Source: Clostridiales bacterium (lineage in GTDB: Bacteria > Bacillota > Clostridia > Lachnospirales > WQUN01). From it: a DNA stretch of 64,000 nt. The stretch is taken from the NCBI GenBank assembly GCA_031287685.1, contig JAITSQ010000011.1:40952-104951 (forward strand), written 5' to 3'. A model generated the notes under the pieces. The model worked only from the letters and a program-made list of their open reading frames with translations, was not told the origin of the DNA and did no database searches. Positions 50,255 to 59,887 of this stretch are shown here, piece after piece (the stretch's first letter is position 1; every line of letters begins with the position of its first letter). Made by a program: the position numbers and the translations under genes.

Positions 50255-52957
50255 ATGAGGATGGGCGAAATAAAAAAACGTATTGCGGCAATACTAACCG
50301 GCGTCGCGATAATCGCGGCGGGCGCGCCCGCTTACGCCGCCGACGCGGCGCAGGCCGCGCGGACAATCAGTATTCACGAAGTCGGCGGCAAGGTTACTTT
50401 CAAGAAAGGCACGGCTAAGGAATATAAGGCGAAAGAGGGCATAAAGCTCTACGACGGGTACACGGTGCTCACCGGCGCGGATTCCCACGCGTATTTGCAG
50501 CTTGACGACAAATCAATGGTTAAGCTGTCCGCCAGCAGCGAGGCGACGGTCTCCAAAGCCGGGAAAAATAAGATTTCAATATCTCTGGTGGCGGGGGCGC
50601 TGGGCGTGGCGGCGGAAAAACAAACCGGCGGCAAAACCTTCGAGACTCACGCCGGGGCCACGATGCTCTCCATACGCGGCACAACCTACACGGTGGAGTA
50701 TAAGGGGGACCTTATTCAAAACGACGTGGTTATAAATATGCTTGAGGGCGAGGGGGAGGTTGATGGCAAAACCCTGCCCGCCGGCCGCTCGATGTACGTC
50801 GGGAGCCAGAATTACGGCACCGATTTGACCGACTACAACAAGGACACGCAGGTTTACAGCATTAAACAGATTAACCTCAACGAAGCCAGCGCTTTTACGC
50901 TTGAGGAGATTTACGAAAACAAGGAGCGCGTTAAGGAAGCCGGCGTATTTGATAAGGACGCGATTGAGCGGATTCCGGAGACGCTTCAGGACAGGCAGGA
51001 GGAGCAGACCAAACAGGGCGCGCCCGAGAGCGACGTGGTAATATATGACGACGAAAGCACGCCCCCGTCCGCCGGGAGCACAGGCGGCTCCGACGGCGGC
51101 ACGGACGGAGCGCCGCCCAGCGCGCCCGGCTCCGGAATGGGCGGCGGCGGTTCGTTGCCCCCGCCGGACACAGGCAGCTCGGAGCAGACGGAAGCGCCGA
51201 TACCCGCGCCGTCAAACCTCCGCGCGGAGCTTGAGGGCGGCAAGGCCCGCGTATTGTGGGATTATCCGGAGGAAGCGGCGGTCACTTTCGAGATAAAAAT
51301 CCTCGGGGGCGGCCAGCAAGCCTTAAGAAACGGCATTACAACGCGGTATTTTGACGGCTTGGAGGAAATTATCCGCGGGTTCGGCCCGGGGAGCTATTCT
51401 CTTGAGGTTGCGGCTGTGCCGACCGGGTCCTATCCCGCGAGCGGCGAGGAGAACACGGTGTGGGTAAAAAGCCCTTACGCCGGCGGCGTGACGGTGAATC
51501 TTTCCGGAGCCGGAGCCTCTATACCGAGCAGCGTGTATTCCAGGAGCGACGCGGCCTTTTATATCCAGCCGGAGGGGGGCGATGGGCTCTACCCGGCGGG
51601 GAATTATACCTTCAGCTTCGGGGGGGACGCCATGTCCGCGTCCATATCCCTGGCGCTGACGGAGGATAAGGAAGTAATTGAGCTGAAATTCGCCGACTAT
51701 CCCCAGCTGGCGGAGGCCAGCGTCATAAACGGTATGAGCTACAGCCTGCCCGCTTATATAAGCGGCGGCACGGTCAGCCTTTATGAGGCGACCGCGCTTA
51801 GCGTCACGGCGGCGGTTGAAAATGTGATTCCGATTGCCGACGCGGAGAGCTTTATAAACGAGTTTCCCTACAGCGACTCGACGGTTACGGGCAAATACGA
51901 GCTTTTAAGCGACATAACCTTAACCTCTCCGCTTGAGCACGCTTACTTTGGGGGGGAGCTTGACGGCAACGGTCATACGATTACCATTAATTTTACGGAG
52001 TTTCAGGACAACAGGGCGGGAATATTTCAAACCATCGAGGACGGCGGTTATGTTCACGACCTTAATATCGCGGGAACCACAAATATCGAAAACGCCGATG
52101 AGAGGTCTTACGCGGGCACTATAGCGGCGACCGTCAGGGGCAACCTGAAGATAGAAAACGTGACGAGCAGCGTAAACATGAAGGTTAACAGCGACGACGC
52201 CGGCCCCGGGCGCTATAGCAACGCCAACGGCGTCGGCGGTATTACGGGAGCGGTTGAAGGCTCGGGGGCGGAGTTTATCCGGTGCGTCTATACCGGGAGC
52301 ATTAACGCCGACACGCAAGTCACCGACACCAAGGCGGGAGGCATTATCGGCTCCGTCACGTCGGGGTCTACAACGACGCTGGAGGAGTGCTTTTCGTCGG
52401 CGAAGATTTCAACGGAAAGCAGAATGAGCGCCGGGATTACTGACTTTGATTGCGTGGGCGGGCTGATTGGCGCGGCCTACGGTGGCTCTGTTATAATAAG
52501 GAACTGCGAAGTCAGCGGCGCTGATATTAACGGCAATTTTTCGGGCGGCTTGGTTGGTTATGGCTACAGCAACGTCGTCACCATCTCGAACAGCGTGGTT
52601 AACGCCTCGAATATTAGGGGCGCGTCTGAAACTGCGGGTATAGCTACGGGCATTAGCAGCGGAAGCGCTTTAACGGGCAACGCGGTCGTAGACAGCACAA
52701 TAACCGGCTTATCTGGCTATATCACCAAGGTTGTTTGCTCAAGCGCCAGCGATGACACCTGGGGGTACTGGAACGGAGTAGAGCTATATGATGTGAATTG
52801 GGGTACTGCCGACGCCCCCGGATCCGTGGCGATTGACAACAGCGACGCCAACGGCACGGAGGTGCCGAGTCTGGCGGACCTGTTCGCGACGGCCGGCTTC
52901 AACGGCGGCATATGGGCAAATAACAGCGGAGTGCCGACGCTGAGCTGGTTGCCGTGA
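50255..52957 (+). CDS. FecR-domain and GLUG-repeat surface protein
   Basis: This 900-aa exported protein has a signal peptide (cleavage near AYAADA, about residue 30). A FecR domain follows (about 45-185; GKVTFKKGTAKEY, LQLDDKSMVKLSASSEATV, THAGATMLSIRGTTY), then a Gly/Ser/Pro linker (263-320), an Fn3-like module (about 320-400) and beta-rich modules. GLUG-type repeats at about 640-800 include GGLIGAAYGGSV and GGLVGYGYSNVV. No anchor motif is seen. The FecR domain is here a secreted ligand-binding module, not a TonB sigma regulator. An aaggagggg site precedes the ATG. Confidence 0.82.
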   Translation: MRMGEIKKRIAAILTGVAIIAAGAPAYAADAAQAARTISIHEVGGKVTFKKGTAKEYKAKEGIKLYDGYTVLTGADSHAYLQLDDKSMVKLSASSEATVSKAGKNKISISLVAGALGVAAEKQTGGKTFETHAGATMLSIRGTTYTVEYKGDLIQNDVVINMLEGEGEVDGKTLPAGRSMYVGSQNYGTDLTDYNKDTQVYSIKQINLNEASAFTLEEIYENKERVKEAGVFDKDAIERIPETLQDRQEEQTKQGAPESDVVIYDDESTPPSAGSTGGSDGGTDGAPPSAPGSGMGGGGSLPPPDTGSSEQTEAPIPAPSNLRAELEGGKARVLWDYPEEAAVTFEIKILGGGQQALRNGITTRYFDGLEEIIRGFGPGSYSLEVAAVPTGSYPASGEENTVWVKSPYAGGVTVNLSGAGASIPSSVYSRSDAAFYIQPEGGDGLYPAGNYTFSFGGDAMSASISLALTEDKEVIELKFADYPQLAEASVINGMSYSLPAYISGGTVSLYEATALSVTAAVENVIPIADAESFINEFPYSDSTVTGKYELLSDITLTSPLEHAYFGGELDGNGHTITINFTEFQDNRAGIFQTIEDGGYVHDLNIAGTTNIENADERSYAGTIAATVRGNLKIENVTSSVNMKVNSDDAGPGRYSNANGVGGITGAVEGSGAEFIRCVYTGSINADTQVTDTKAGGIIGSVTSGSTTTLEECFSSAKISTESRMSAGITDFDCVGGLIGAAYGGSVIIRNCEVSGADINGNFSGGLVGYGYSNVVTISNSVVNASNIRGASETAGIATGISSGSALTGNAVVDSTITGLSGYITKVVCSSASDDTWGYWNGVELYDVNWGTADAPGSVAIDNSDANGTEVPSLADLFATAGFNGGIWANNSGVPTLSWLP

Positions 52958-53062
52958 CGCGGTATTATTAACCGGCAAAACTTAAACTTATTTAAGAAGG
53001 ACGCCCCCGCCGAAAGGCTTGGGCTTAGCTTCTAAAAAATAAAGAATAAAACTGGAGCTTTT

Positions 53063-53851
53063 ATGAAACTTAAATTTTACGGCGCGAGGGGGAGCACACC
53101 GGTTTATCTCCCCGAAAACGCCGGGTACGGCTGCAACAGTATGTGCGCGGCGCTGTCCTTTGAGGATTATTGCCTGGTGTTTGACTGCGGCACGGGCGCG
53201 TCGCCCCTCCGGCGGGAGGAGGCGGGCCGCGCGGCGCGCCTCGACCTGCTTATAAGTCATCTGCATATCGACCATATTGTTGGGCTGCCCGCGCTGGCGG
53301 ACGCCCCCGGGGCTGTGTCCCTCTATACCGTGAGCCGGGACGAGCGGCCCTTGCCGGAGCAGGTTTTCGGCGTGTTTAAGCCGCCGTACTGGCCGGTCAG
53401 CTTCGCGGAGGCGTTCGGCGCGCGGGTTTGCGAGGTTTTTCCGAATACCCCGTTTTTTCTGAAAAACGGGGAGATTAAGGCGACTCCGTTCCGCCTGCCG
53501 CACCCGGATTTTACTACGGGGTTCCGGATTGAGTGCGGCGGGAAAGTCCTGGTCTATATGTCGGACTGCGAAATGGCGGGGGAGCGGACCCCGGAGGAGG
53601 CGTTCGGCGCGGACTTGATTATTTTTGACGCGGCCTACTCTCCGGAGGACTACGAAAAGTTCCGCGGGTACGGCCACTCGACTTATGAGGACGCGGCGCG
53701 GGTTAAGCGGGAGTCCGGCTGTAAACGAATGCTTCTGGCGCATTTTGACCAGGCGTATTCCGACCGGGAAATGGACGGCTTCGCGGAGAGGCTCCGCGCC
53801 ATAGACGAGAATATCGAGCTGGCGCGGGAGATGGGGACGTGGGAAATCTAA
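53063..53851 (+). CDS. Metallo-beta-lactamase-fold hydrolase
   Basis: This 262-aa metal-dependent hydrolase starts MKLKFYGARGSTPV, typical of the RNase Z/PhnP-like branch. The metal motif is SHLHIDHIVGLP (HxHxDH), with further ligands in YMSDCEMAG and GHSTYEDAARV and the final Asp/His in LLAHFDQAYSD. The substrate cannot be inferred; cyclic nucleotide phosphodiesterases also occur in this fold, which is notable beside a nucleotide cyclase. A MITE-like element directly follows its stop. Confidence 0.85.
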   Translation: MKLKFYGARGSTPVYLPENAGYGCNSMCAALSFEDYCLVFDCGTGASPLRREEAGRAARLDLLISHLHIDHIVGLPALADAPGAVSLYTVSRDERPLPEQVFGVFKPPYWPVSFAEAFGARVCEVFPNTPFFLKNGEIKATPFRLPHPDFTTGFRIECGGKVLVYMSDCEMAGERTPEEAFGADLIIFDAAYSPEDYEKFRGYGHSTYEDAARVKRESGCKRMLLAHFDQAYSDREMDGFAERLRAIDENIELAREMGTWEI

Positions 53852-53852
53852 G

Positions 53853-53915
53853 AGCCTGTTTAACATCTTTCTTTCACCGTCTTTTCGGCAAAAGAAGATA
53901 TTAAACAGGCTCTAA
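53853..53915. mobile_element. 62-bp MITE-like element with GAGCCTGTTTAA ends
   Basis: Left GAGCCTGTTTAACATCTT and right (complement) GAGCCTGTTTAATATCTT match at 17 of 18 bases and enclose about 24 bases. TAA directly flanks both ends, consistent with a 3-bp target duplication as in some IS5-family groups. The terminal sequence is unrelated to the GCAATT elements. It separates the hydrolase stop from the cyclase RBS. Confidence 0.7.
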
Positions 53916-53928
53916 CAGAGGTGTGCCG

Positions 53929-55707
53929 ATGAAAAAATACGAGCTTTTAGGCTCGCTTGTGATAGTCGCGGTGTTTATCGGGCTTTTCGCGCTGGGGGAG
54001 CTGACGTTCTGGGAGCGCCGGGCGCAGGACTCGGTTTTTCAGAAGCCGGGCGCGGTTGACCCTGATATTAAGATAATCGGCATCGACGAGAAATCGCTTG
54101 AGAAACTTGGAAATTTTTCCAAGTGGACGCGCGGCTTAATGGCGGACGCGATAAATATCCTGGACAGCGACCCGGAGAACCGCCCCGCCGTTATAGCCGT
54201 GGACGTATTGTATCTGGAGCCTTCCCCGGATAAGGAGGGGGACGAGGCGCTCGTCCGCGCCGTGGAAAACGCCGGGAACGTCGTCCTTGGCTCCTACGGC
54301 GAATACGGTTACGACGTCGGTATGAGAAAAATAATGCGCGATTACAAGAAGCCGTATCCGGGGCTTGACTCCGCTGAGCACGGCCTTGTAAACAGCGTCA
54401 TCGACGACGACGGGGTTATTCGCCAGGCCCTCCTCGGGGATTATTTCGGCGGGGCGCGCTTGCCGAGTTTCCCCTATAAAGCGGCGGAGGAGTATGGCGG
54501 CGTAACCCTGGCGGCGGAGGCCTACGCGGAGGAAAATTCCGAAACGTATATCCCCTATTACGGGAAGCCGGGTGATTATGACAGCGGGTACTCTTTTTCG
54601 GACGTCTTTGAGGAGGATTTTGACCCGTCGTTTTTCGCGGATTCGATTGTGCTGATCGGTCCATACGCCACGGGGCTTATGGACTCCTACCAAAGCTCGA
54701 TTGAGCTTAAGGAGCAGATGTACGGCGTGGAAATCCACGCGAACACCATCCAGACCATACTTGAGGGTAATTTTAAGAGATACGCCCCGAATTACGCCGA
54801 CGCTTTTATAATGGCCGGATTTGGCTTCGCCTTCATTTTCCTGAGCAAGCGCGTGGATATACGCGCGGCCACGCCGATTACCGCGGCGCTGCTCGTCGGG
54901 TATGTTTTCGCGGCGAAGGCGTTTTTTAACAGAGGCGTTATTTTGTCGATAATGTACCCGATTGCGCTGACGTCGGTTTTATACGTGTATCATATAGTTT
55001 GCGGGTATGTGTTAAAGACGATGGAAACTAACCGGGTCAAGGGCGCGTTCCGCAAGTATGTTGACCCGAAGCTCGTTGATAAACTCGTTGACGAGGGGGA
55101 GGCCAACAGTGACGAAGTAGGTAAAAAGAGGCATATCGCCGTGCTTTTCGTCGATGTGCGCGGCTTCACCACAATGACGGAAAAGCTCCGCGACGAGCCT
55201 GAAACAGTGGTGAAAATCCTGAACGAATATTTGGAGCTGACCTCAACCTCTGTGTTTAACAACGGGGGCAGCGTGGATAAATTTGTCGGCGACGCGACTA
55301 TGGCCCTGTTTAACGGGTTTGTGCCGCTGGATGATTATGTGTACAGGTCCGTGCTCGCCGCGTGGGATATTGTGACCGGAGGCGCGGCGGTCAATAAGTC
55401 CATAAACGAAAAATACGGAGTCGACCTGGGCTTCGGCGTGGGAGTTAACTGCGGGGAGGCTATCGTGGGCAATCTCGGCCCAAGTTTCCGCAAGGATTAC
55501 ACCGCTATAGGCGATACGGTCAATACCGCCGCGCGCCTTGAAAGCAACGCCAAGCGCGGGAACGTCCTCATAAGCCGGGAGGTTTACGAGGAAATAAAGG
55601 GCAGGGGAGTGTCGGCGGAATCCATCGGCGAAATCCCCTTAAAGGGCAAGAATGTTAAAATAGAAATATTTTCGGTTACAGGGGTTATTAAGGAGGCGTT
55701 AAAATGA
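53929..55707 (+). CDS. CHASE2-domain class III adenylate/guanylate cyclase
   Basis: This 592-aa membrane sensor-cyclase has an N-terminal helix (about 5-24), an extracytoplasmic CHASE2 domain (about 30-275; IIGIDEKSLEKLG, PAVIAVDVLYLEP, DSIVLIGPYATGL), three membrane helices (about 280-360) and a class III cyclase domain (about 395-575). Metal-binding Asp residues appear in FVDVRGFTTMT and DKFVGDATMALF, followed by AIGDTVNTAARLE. It probably makes cAMP; cGMP cannot be excluded. The ATG at 53929 has a gaggtg site. The stop overlaps the next start (ATGA). Confidence 0.92.
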   Translation: MKKYELLGSLVIVAVFIGLFALGELTFWERRAQDSVFQKPGAVDPDIKIIGIDEKSLEKLGNFSKWTRGLMADAINILDSDPENRPAVIAVDVLYLEPSPDKEGDEALVRAVENAGNVVLGSYGEYGYDVGMRKIMRDYKKPYPGLDSAEHGLVNSVIDDDGVIRQALLGDYFGGARLPSFPYKAAEEYGGVTLAAEAYAEENSETYIPYYGKPGDYDSGYSFSDVFEEDFDPSFFADSIVLIGPYATGLMDSYQSSIELKEQMYGVEIHANTIQTILEGNFKRYAPNYADAFIMAGFGFAFIFLSKRVDIRAATPITAALLVGYVFAAKAFFNRGVILSIMYPIALTSVLYVYHIVCGYVLKTMETNRVKGAFRKYVDPKLVDKLVDEGEANSDEVGKKRHIAVLFVDVRGFTTMTEKLRDEPETVVKILNEYLELTSTSVFNNGGSVDKFVGDATMALFNGFVPLDDYVYRSVLAAWDIVTGGAAVNKSINEKYGVDLGFGVGVNCGEAIVGNLGPSFRKDYTAIGDTVNTAARLESNAKRGNVLISREVYEEIKGRGVSAESIGEIPLKGKNVKIEIFSVTGVIKEALK

Positions 55708-57287
55708 TTAGAAAACGTGGATTCGCGGCGATATTGGCGGCGACGGCGCTGCTTAACATAAACGTTTACGCCGCGTCTCCGGAGACGGAGCGCCTGCAGA
55801 CTATAAACGCGCGCCAGATTCAGGCGGAGGGGGATTTGAGCCGCGCTGATTTTTTCGCGGTTGTTTCGCGGCTGTTTCAGAAGGAGGCGCTTATCAGCAT
55901 TTCCGGAGCCGGCGCGGGGGTTTTGCCGTTTGCCGACGCGGGGGATATTCCGCCGGGAAACAAGATTTATTTTGAGGCTATGTATAAAGCCGGGTTTATC
56001 TCCGGCTCGGCGGAGGGCGGCGCGCTGTACGCCCGGCCGCTCGACAGCGTTTCCCGCCAGGATCTTATGACCATTCTGGGGAGGGTTTCCCGGAATAAGG
56101 CCGATACGGGCCTTTCGGCCTTCCCCGACGCGGGGACAGTCTCGGAATACGCCAAGCCTTACGTTTCGTGGTTCGCGGGTAAAGGCCTCCTCGGCGGCGA
56201 AATCCGCCCGAGAGACGCCGCGACGCTTGACGAGGCCGCGCCTCTTATTCTGGCGGCGTATGACTTCGCCGGAGAGTCTGAGCGGGTCTCCTACGGCCGG
56301 GTCAGCGCCGTCGCGGGGACCGGCTCGGCCGGTTCGTTCGACGCGAGTTCCTCAAAGACGCGGTTTTTTATGCCGTACTCCTTGACGTTTGATAAAAACG
56401 GCGATATGTTCATATTCGACACGTACAACAACCTTATACGGCGGATTCAGTCGGGCCGCGTCGGCGTCGTGACGGGCCAAGTGACCGCTCTTGGGGATAA
56501 CAGCGCGCCGAAAGGCCGCCATCTTGATGACACGGCGGAGAAATCCCTCCTTAACCGCCCTGTTTCCGGCGTTTTCACTAAAACCGGCGCGCTCGTGTTC
56601 GCCGACAGCGGCAACAGCGTCCTGCGAGTTTTAAGCGGCGGCAAGGTGCGTACTTACGCGGGCAGCCCCCGCGCGGCTTTCGCCGACGGGGATAAAAAAA
56701 GCGCCGCGTTCAATACGCCGTGCGCCATAGCTATAGACAGCGCGGACAATATTTACGTGGCGGATACTCTCAACAACCGCATCCGAAAGGTTGACCCGAA
56801 CGGCAATGTGACCACCTTCGCCGGCACGGGGGAGGCGGCTTTCTCCGACGGGCGGGCGGACTTGGCCGCGTTCAGCGCCCCTATGGGGATAGCGGTGTCG
56901 GAATCGGGCGCGGGAACGGTTGTTTATGTCGCCGATACGGGCAATAACCGAATCCGCCGGATTGCGGACGGCAAGGTGACTACGCTGGCGGGCGCCGCTC
57001 AAGCCGGTTTTATCGACGGCGAGGCAAAACAGGCCAGATTTAATTTTCCCGCGGGCTTGACAACTTTCGGAGATAGCCTTATTATAGTAGACAGCGGGAA
57101 CCACAGCGTGAGGAAACTTCAGGACGGGCGCGTGGAGACAATCGCCGGGAACGGCGAGCCGGGCGACGAATTGGGCGAAAGCTACGAAGCGATGCTGCAT
57201 ATGCCGATGGGCGCCGCCGTGAAGGGTGGCGAAATTTATATCGCCGACACGGGGAACAACAAAATTAAAAAAATCAAACTGAAATAA
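55704..57287 (+). CDS. SLH-like and NHL-repeat secreted protein
   Basis: This 527-aa exported protein has a signal peptide (cleavage near NVYA). Two SLH-like modules follow (about 45-185; LSRADFFAVVSRLF, FPDAGTVSEYAKPYVSWFAGKGLLGG), which would attach it to secondary wall polymer. About five NHL repeats forming a beta-propeller come next (about 215-525; NIYVADTLNNRIRKVDPNG, YVADTGNNRIRRIADGKV). It overlaps the cyclase gene by four bases and so is probably co-translated. It may present a ligand or wall-state signal to the CHASE2 sensor (inference). Confidence 0.82.
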   Translation: MIRKRGFAAILAATALLNINVYAASPETERLQTINARQIQAEGDLSRADFFAVVSRLFQKEALISISGAGAGVLPFADAGDIPPGNKIYFEAMYKAGFISGSAEGGALYARPLDSVSRQDLMTILGRVSRNKADTGLSAFPDAGTVSEYAKPYVSWFAGKGLLGGEIRPRDAATLDEAAPLILAAYDFAGESERVSYGRVSAVAGTGSAGSFDASSSKTRFFMPYSLTFDKNGDMFIFDTYNNLIRRIQSGRVGVVTGQVTALGDNSAPKGRHLDDTAEKSLLNRPVSGVFTKTGALVFADSGNSVLRVLSGGKVRTYAGSPRAAFADGDKKSAAFNTPCAIAIDSADNIYVADTLNNRIRKVDPNGNVTTFAGTGEAAFSDGRADLAAFSAPMGIAVSESGAGTVVYVADTGNNRIRRIADGKVTTLAGAAQAGFIDGEAKQARFNFPAGLTTFGDSLIIVDSGNHSVRKLQDGRVETIAGNGEPGDELGESYEAMLHMPMGAAVKGGEIYIADTGNNKIKKIKLK

Positions 57288-57350
57288 GATTGAGGTAAAA
57301 TTGAAACAAAAGGGAATAAGGCGTTTCGCGGGAAGCGCAGGGAGGCTGTT

Positions 57351-58268
57351 ATGATAAACATATCCGCTCTGAAAGACCGGACTACTTTTATGCAGGAGTT
57401 TAAAGGCGGCGAGATCATTATACAGGACGGGGATAAGGACACGGACAAAATGTACATTGTCCTGGACGGGTCCGTCGGCGTGTATAAGGACTATATGAAA
57501 GACGAGCAGATTGACATCGCCGTGCTCTATAGGGGGGATTTTTTCGGCGAGATGTCGCTTTTTCTGAACGCGCCCCGCACGGCGACAGTCGTTGCGCTTG
57601 AGGACACGGAGCTTCTTGTCATAAATCGGGCGACCGCCCACGAGTTCTTCCGGAAGGAGCCGGACGCCACCTACACGCTTATCCAGGCTCTCTGCCAGAG
57701 GGTGACCAACTCCAACCTTGCTTATAAAGTGGCTCAGGATATAAAGATAGCGTCGCAGCTTGACGCGCTTACAAAACTTTATAACCGGGGCGCGTTTTTT
57801 GAGAAATTCATACAAAGTTACAATATGACGATGCTTAATCAGCAGAGCGGCTGCGTTATGATGACGGATTTGGATTATTTTAAGAAAGTGAACGATACTT
57901 ACGGACACCCCGCGGGGGATATTGTGCTCGTGACGGTGGCCGACCTGCTGAAGTCTCAGTTTCAGAAAAAGGACTGCTGCGGGCGGTATGGCGGGGAGGA
58001 GTTTATTGTCTGGATCCCGGGGGATTCTATCGACACGGTAGCCCCTGTGGCCGAAAGCGTGCGCGAGCTTATCGAGCTGTTTCCCATAGACACCGAGACC
58101 AAGCAAGGCGAAATCAACATCACGATAAGCATAGGCGTGGCGGCGATAGACTATAGCCGCCCCTGCACGGCGAGCGAGCTTATCAGCAAAGCCGACGCGG
58201 CGCTCTACGCCGCTAAACAGAGCGGGCGCAACAGGGTTTGCGTGTTTGACTGGAGTTCGTGCGAATAA
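57351..58268 (+). CDS. Diguanylate cyclase with cyclic-nucleotide-binding domain
   Basis: This 305-aa cytoplasmic protein has an N-terminal cNMP-binding beta-roll (about 5-125). The phosphate-binding stretch is GDFFGEMSLFLNAPRTATV, close to the CRP/PKA cassette (GE followed by R-T-A). A GGDEF domain follows (about 140-300) with GGEEF at 214-218, preceded by DLDYFKKVNDTYGHPAGD. The inhibitory I-site position reads QKKD instead of RxxD, so product inhibition is probably absent. It lies two genes after the nucleotide cyclase. Predicted: cAMP (or cGMP) binding tunes c-di-GMP synthesis. Confidence 0.9.
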   Translation: MINISALKDRTTFMQEFKGGEIIIQDGDKDTDKMYIVLDGSVGVYKDYMKDEQIDIAVLYRGDFFGEMSLFLNAPRTATVVALEDTELLVINRATAHEFFRKEPDATYTLIQALCQRVTNSNLAYKVAQDIKIASQLDALTKLYNRGAFFEKFIQSYNMTMLNQQSGCVMMTDLDYFKKVNDTYGHPAGDIVLVTVADLLKSQFQKKDCCGRYGGEEFIVWIPGDSIDTVAPVAESVRELIELFPIDTETKQGEINITISIGVAAIDYSRPCTASELISKADAALYAAKQSGRNRVCVFDWSSCE

Positions 58269-58288
58269 AATAAAAGGACGAAAGCCGA

Positions 58289-59818
58289 ATGGACGACCAC
58301 AAAAATTCCCGCGAGAAGGACGGAGTTATATATACGCCCGGCTCCGCTTATGACAAAACTTTGGAACAGGCTCGCCGGGGGACGCAGTCTCTCGTTTCGC
58401 GCCAGACGGGCGGCAGGAGCGCCGCGCCGGCCGCCGCCTCAAGAACCAGGACCCGCCGCAAACGCGCCAAAAAACGGGAGAAATCCCAATACGGCGTGTT
58501 TTTGTCGCTGACGATATTTACGGGCGTCGCGGTGGCGCTGATTGTGTTCGCTCTTGTTTTTTCGACGTTTCTGGATAATTCCTCAGGCGGCCTTTTCGGC
58601 GGGGAGGACAAAATCCCGAAACCAAAACAGGAGGCGGAGCTTCCCTTGACGGGGGACGAAAAAGCCGACGGGACTTTTGTCGTAAAAAAGGCCGAGCCGC
58701 AGGGCGGCGCCCTGACCCTCTACAGCCCGGACGCCAAGCAGACGCTGAATCTTCTGACGGGGCAGGCTCCGCTTAAAAATAAGTACGGAGAGCCGATTGT
58801 TTTTTCTGAGATAAAGCGGGGGGATATAGTTGACGCGGTTTATTCCGGCGCGAGGATTGACGAGCTGAATTTGTCCACGAAATCCTCCGAGTATAAGGGA
58901 ATAACCAATTTGTCGGCGGACACGGTGGACAGAAAGATTACCATAGGGAATAACGTGTTTAATTACGACGACGAGCTTGTGTGCACGGACGGCGACGGAA
59001 GTTTTGACATAGCGGATTTGACCGCGCGGGACGTTGTGACGCTCCGCGTTTATAAGGATTATGTGTGCAGCGTTACTTTAGACCAGGGGCATGGGTTTAT
59101 TGAGTTTGTGACGAACCGGGCCGCGGAGGTCAGCCCCGCGCCCGGCGCGGAGGGCGTCACGCCGCCGGCGGAGCCTCCGCGGAATCTTGAGAACTCGCCG
59201 ATTGAAGGCAGTATAGAAATTGACAACGACACGATTGTGCCTATTTCGGAGGCGGCGGCTTCGCCGGTTCCCGTTCGGGAGGGGCGTCACCGAATCGTCG
59301 TTAAGGCCAAAGACCACGAGAGTTATAATACTGAGGTGGACGTGGAGCGCGGCCAGACCGCGACTGTTGATTTGACTGAGATGAAGCTGAACGTGGGCAT
59401 TTTGTCGGTCAAGGCGAACAAAACGGATTACTCGATTTTCATCGAGGGGCGGCAGTACCCCGCGACGGAGCCGATTGAGCTGTCCTACGGCCAGCACGGC
59501 GTGGTCGTGCGCAAGGACGGCTGCGTGCCGTGGGAAGGCAGCGTCACCATAGACAAGAAGGTCAACAACCTCTCCGTCACCTTGGAGGAGGACGTTAAAA
59601 TGTGCCGCTTTACTGTCACGTCGAGACCGGATAAGGCGGAAATTTATATCGACAACTCTTTTATAGGCGTGTCGCCCTGCTCCGCGAATGTTGAGTATGG
59701 CAGCCATAGCTTGACTTATAAGAAGCAGGGCTACAAGTCCGTGAGTTACGACGTGACGCTGAATACGCCCGCGCTGTCATATGATTTGATATTATTGGAG
59801 GAAGCGCCGCTGCAGTGA
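58289..59818 (+). CDS. Membrane-anchored PEGA-domain protein
   Basis: This 509-aa protein has a basic cytoplasmic head (residues about 1-68, RTRTRRKRAKKREK) and one membrane helix (about 70-95). A beta-rich region with two similar modules at 130-270 follows, then three PEGA-like domains (about 305-505; EGRHRIVVKAKDHESYN, YGQHGVVVRKDGCVPWEG, YGSHSLTYKKQGYKSV). PEGA domains are surface beta-modules that often sit in envelope proteins. It follows the GGDEF gene by 20 bases and ends the cluster before a strong terminator. Confidence 0.82.
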   Translation: MDDHKNSREKDGVIYTPGSAYDKTLEQARRGTQSLVSRQTGGRSAAPAAASRTRTRRKRAKKREKSQYGVFLSLTIFTGVAVALIVFALVFSTFLDNSSGGLFGGEDKIPKPKQEAELPLTGDEKADGTFVVKKAEPQGGALTLYSPDAKQTLNLLTGQAPLKNKYGEPIVFSEIKRGDIVDAVYSGARIDELNLSTKSSEYKGITNLSADTVDRKITIGNNVFNYDDELVCTDGDGSFDIADLTARDVVTLRVYKDYVCSVTLDQGHGFIEFVTNRAAEVSPAPGAEGVTPPAEPPRNLENSPIEGSIEIDNDTIVPISEAAASPVPVREGRHRIVVKAKDHESYNTEVDVERGQTATVDLTEMKLNVGILSVKANKTDYSIFIEGRQYPATEPIELSYGQHGVVVRKDGCVPWEGSVTIDKKVNNLSVTLEEDVKMCRFTVTSRPDKAEIYIDNSFIGVSPCSANVEYGSHSLTYKKQGYKSVSYDVTLNTPALSYDLILLEEAPLQ

Positions 59819-59825
59819 TTAAAAT

Positions 59826-59861
59826 AAATACCCCCTCGCCGTCCGGAGGGGGTATTTTTTA
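59826..59861. terminator. Rho-independent terminator ending the signalling cluster
   Basis: ATACCCCCTC pairs with GAGGGGGTAT over GCCGTCCG, followed by a T-tract. It also serves the convergent minus-strand gene. Confidence 0.92.
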
Positions 59862-59887
59862 TTCGGTATGCGAGGTTTAAGCGGGAT

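Noticed and set aside
50238..50255. Cassette left flank (AAGGAGGGGGCTTTG) before the FecR gene
   Set aside because: The match is a strong RBS plus a few bases; no stem or right flank follows.
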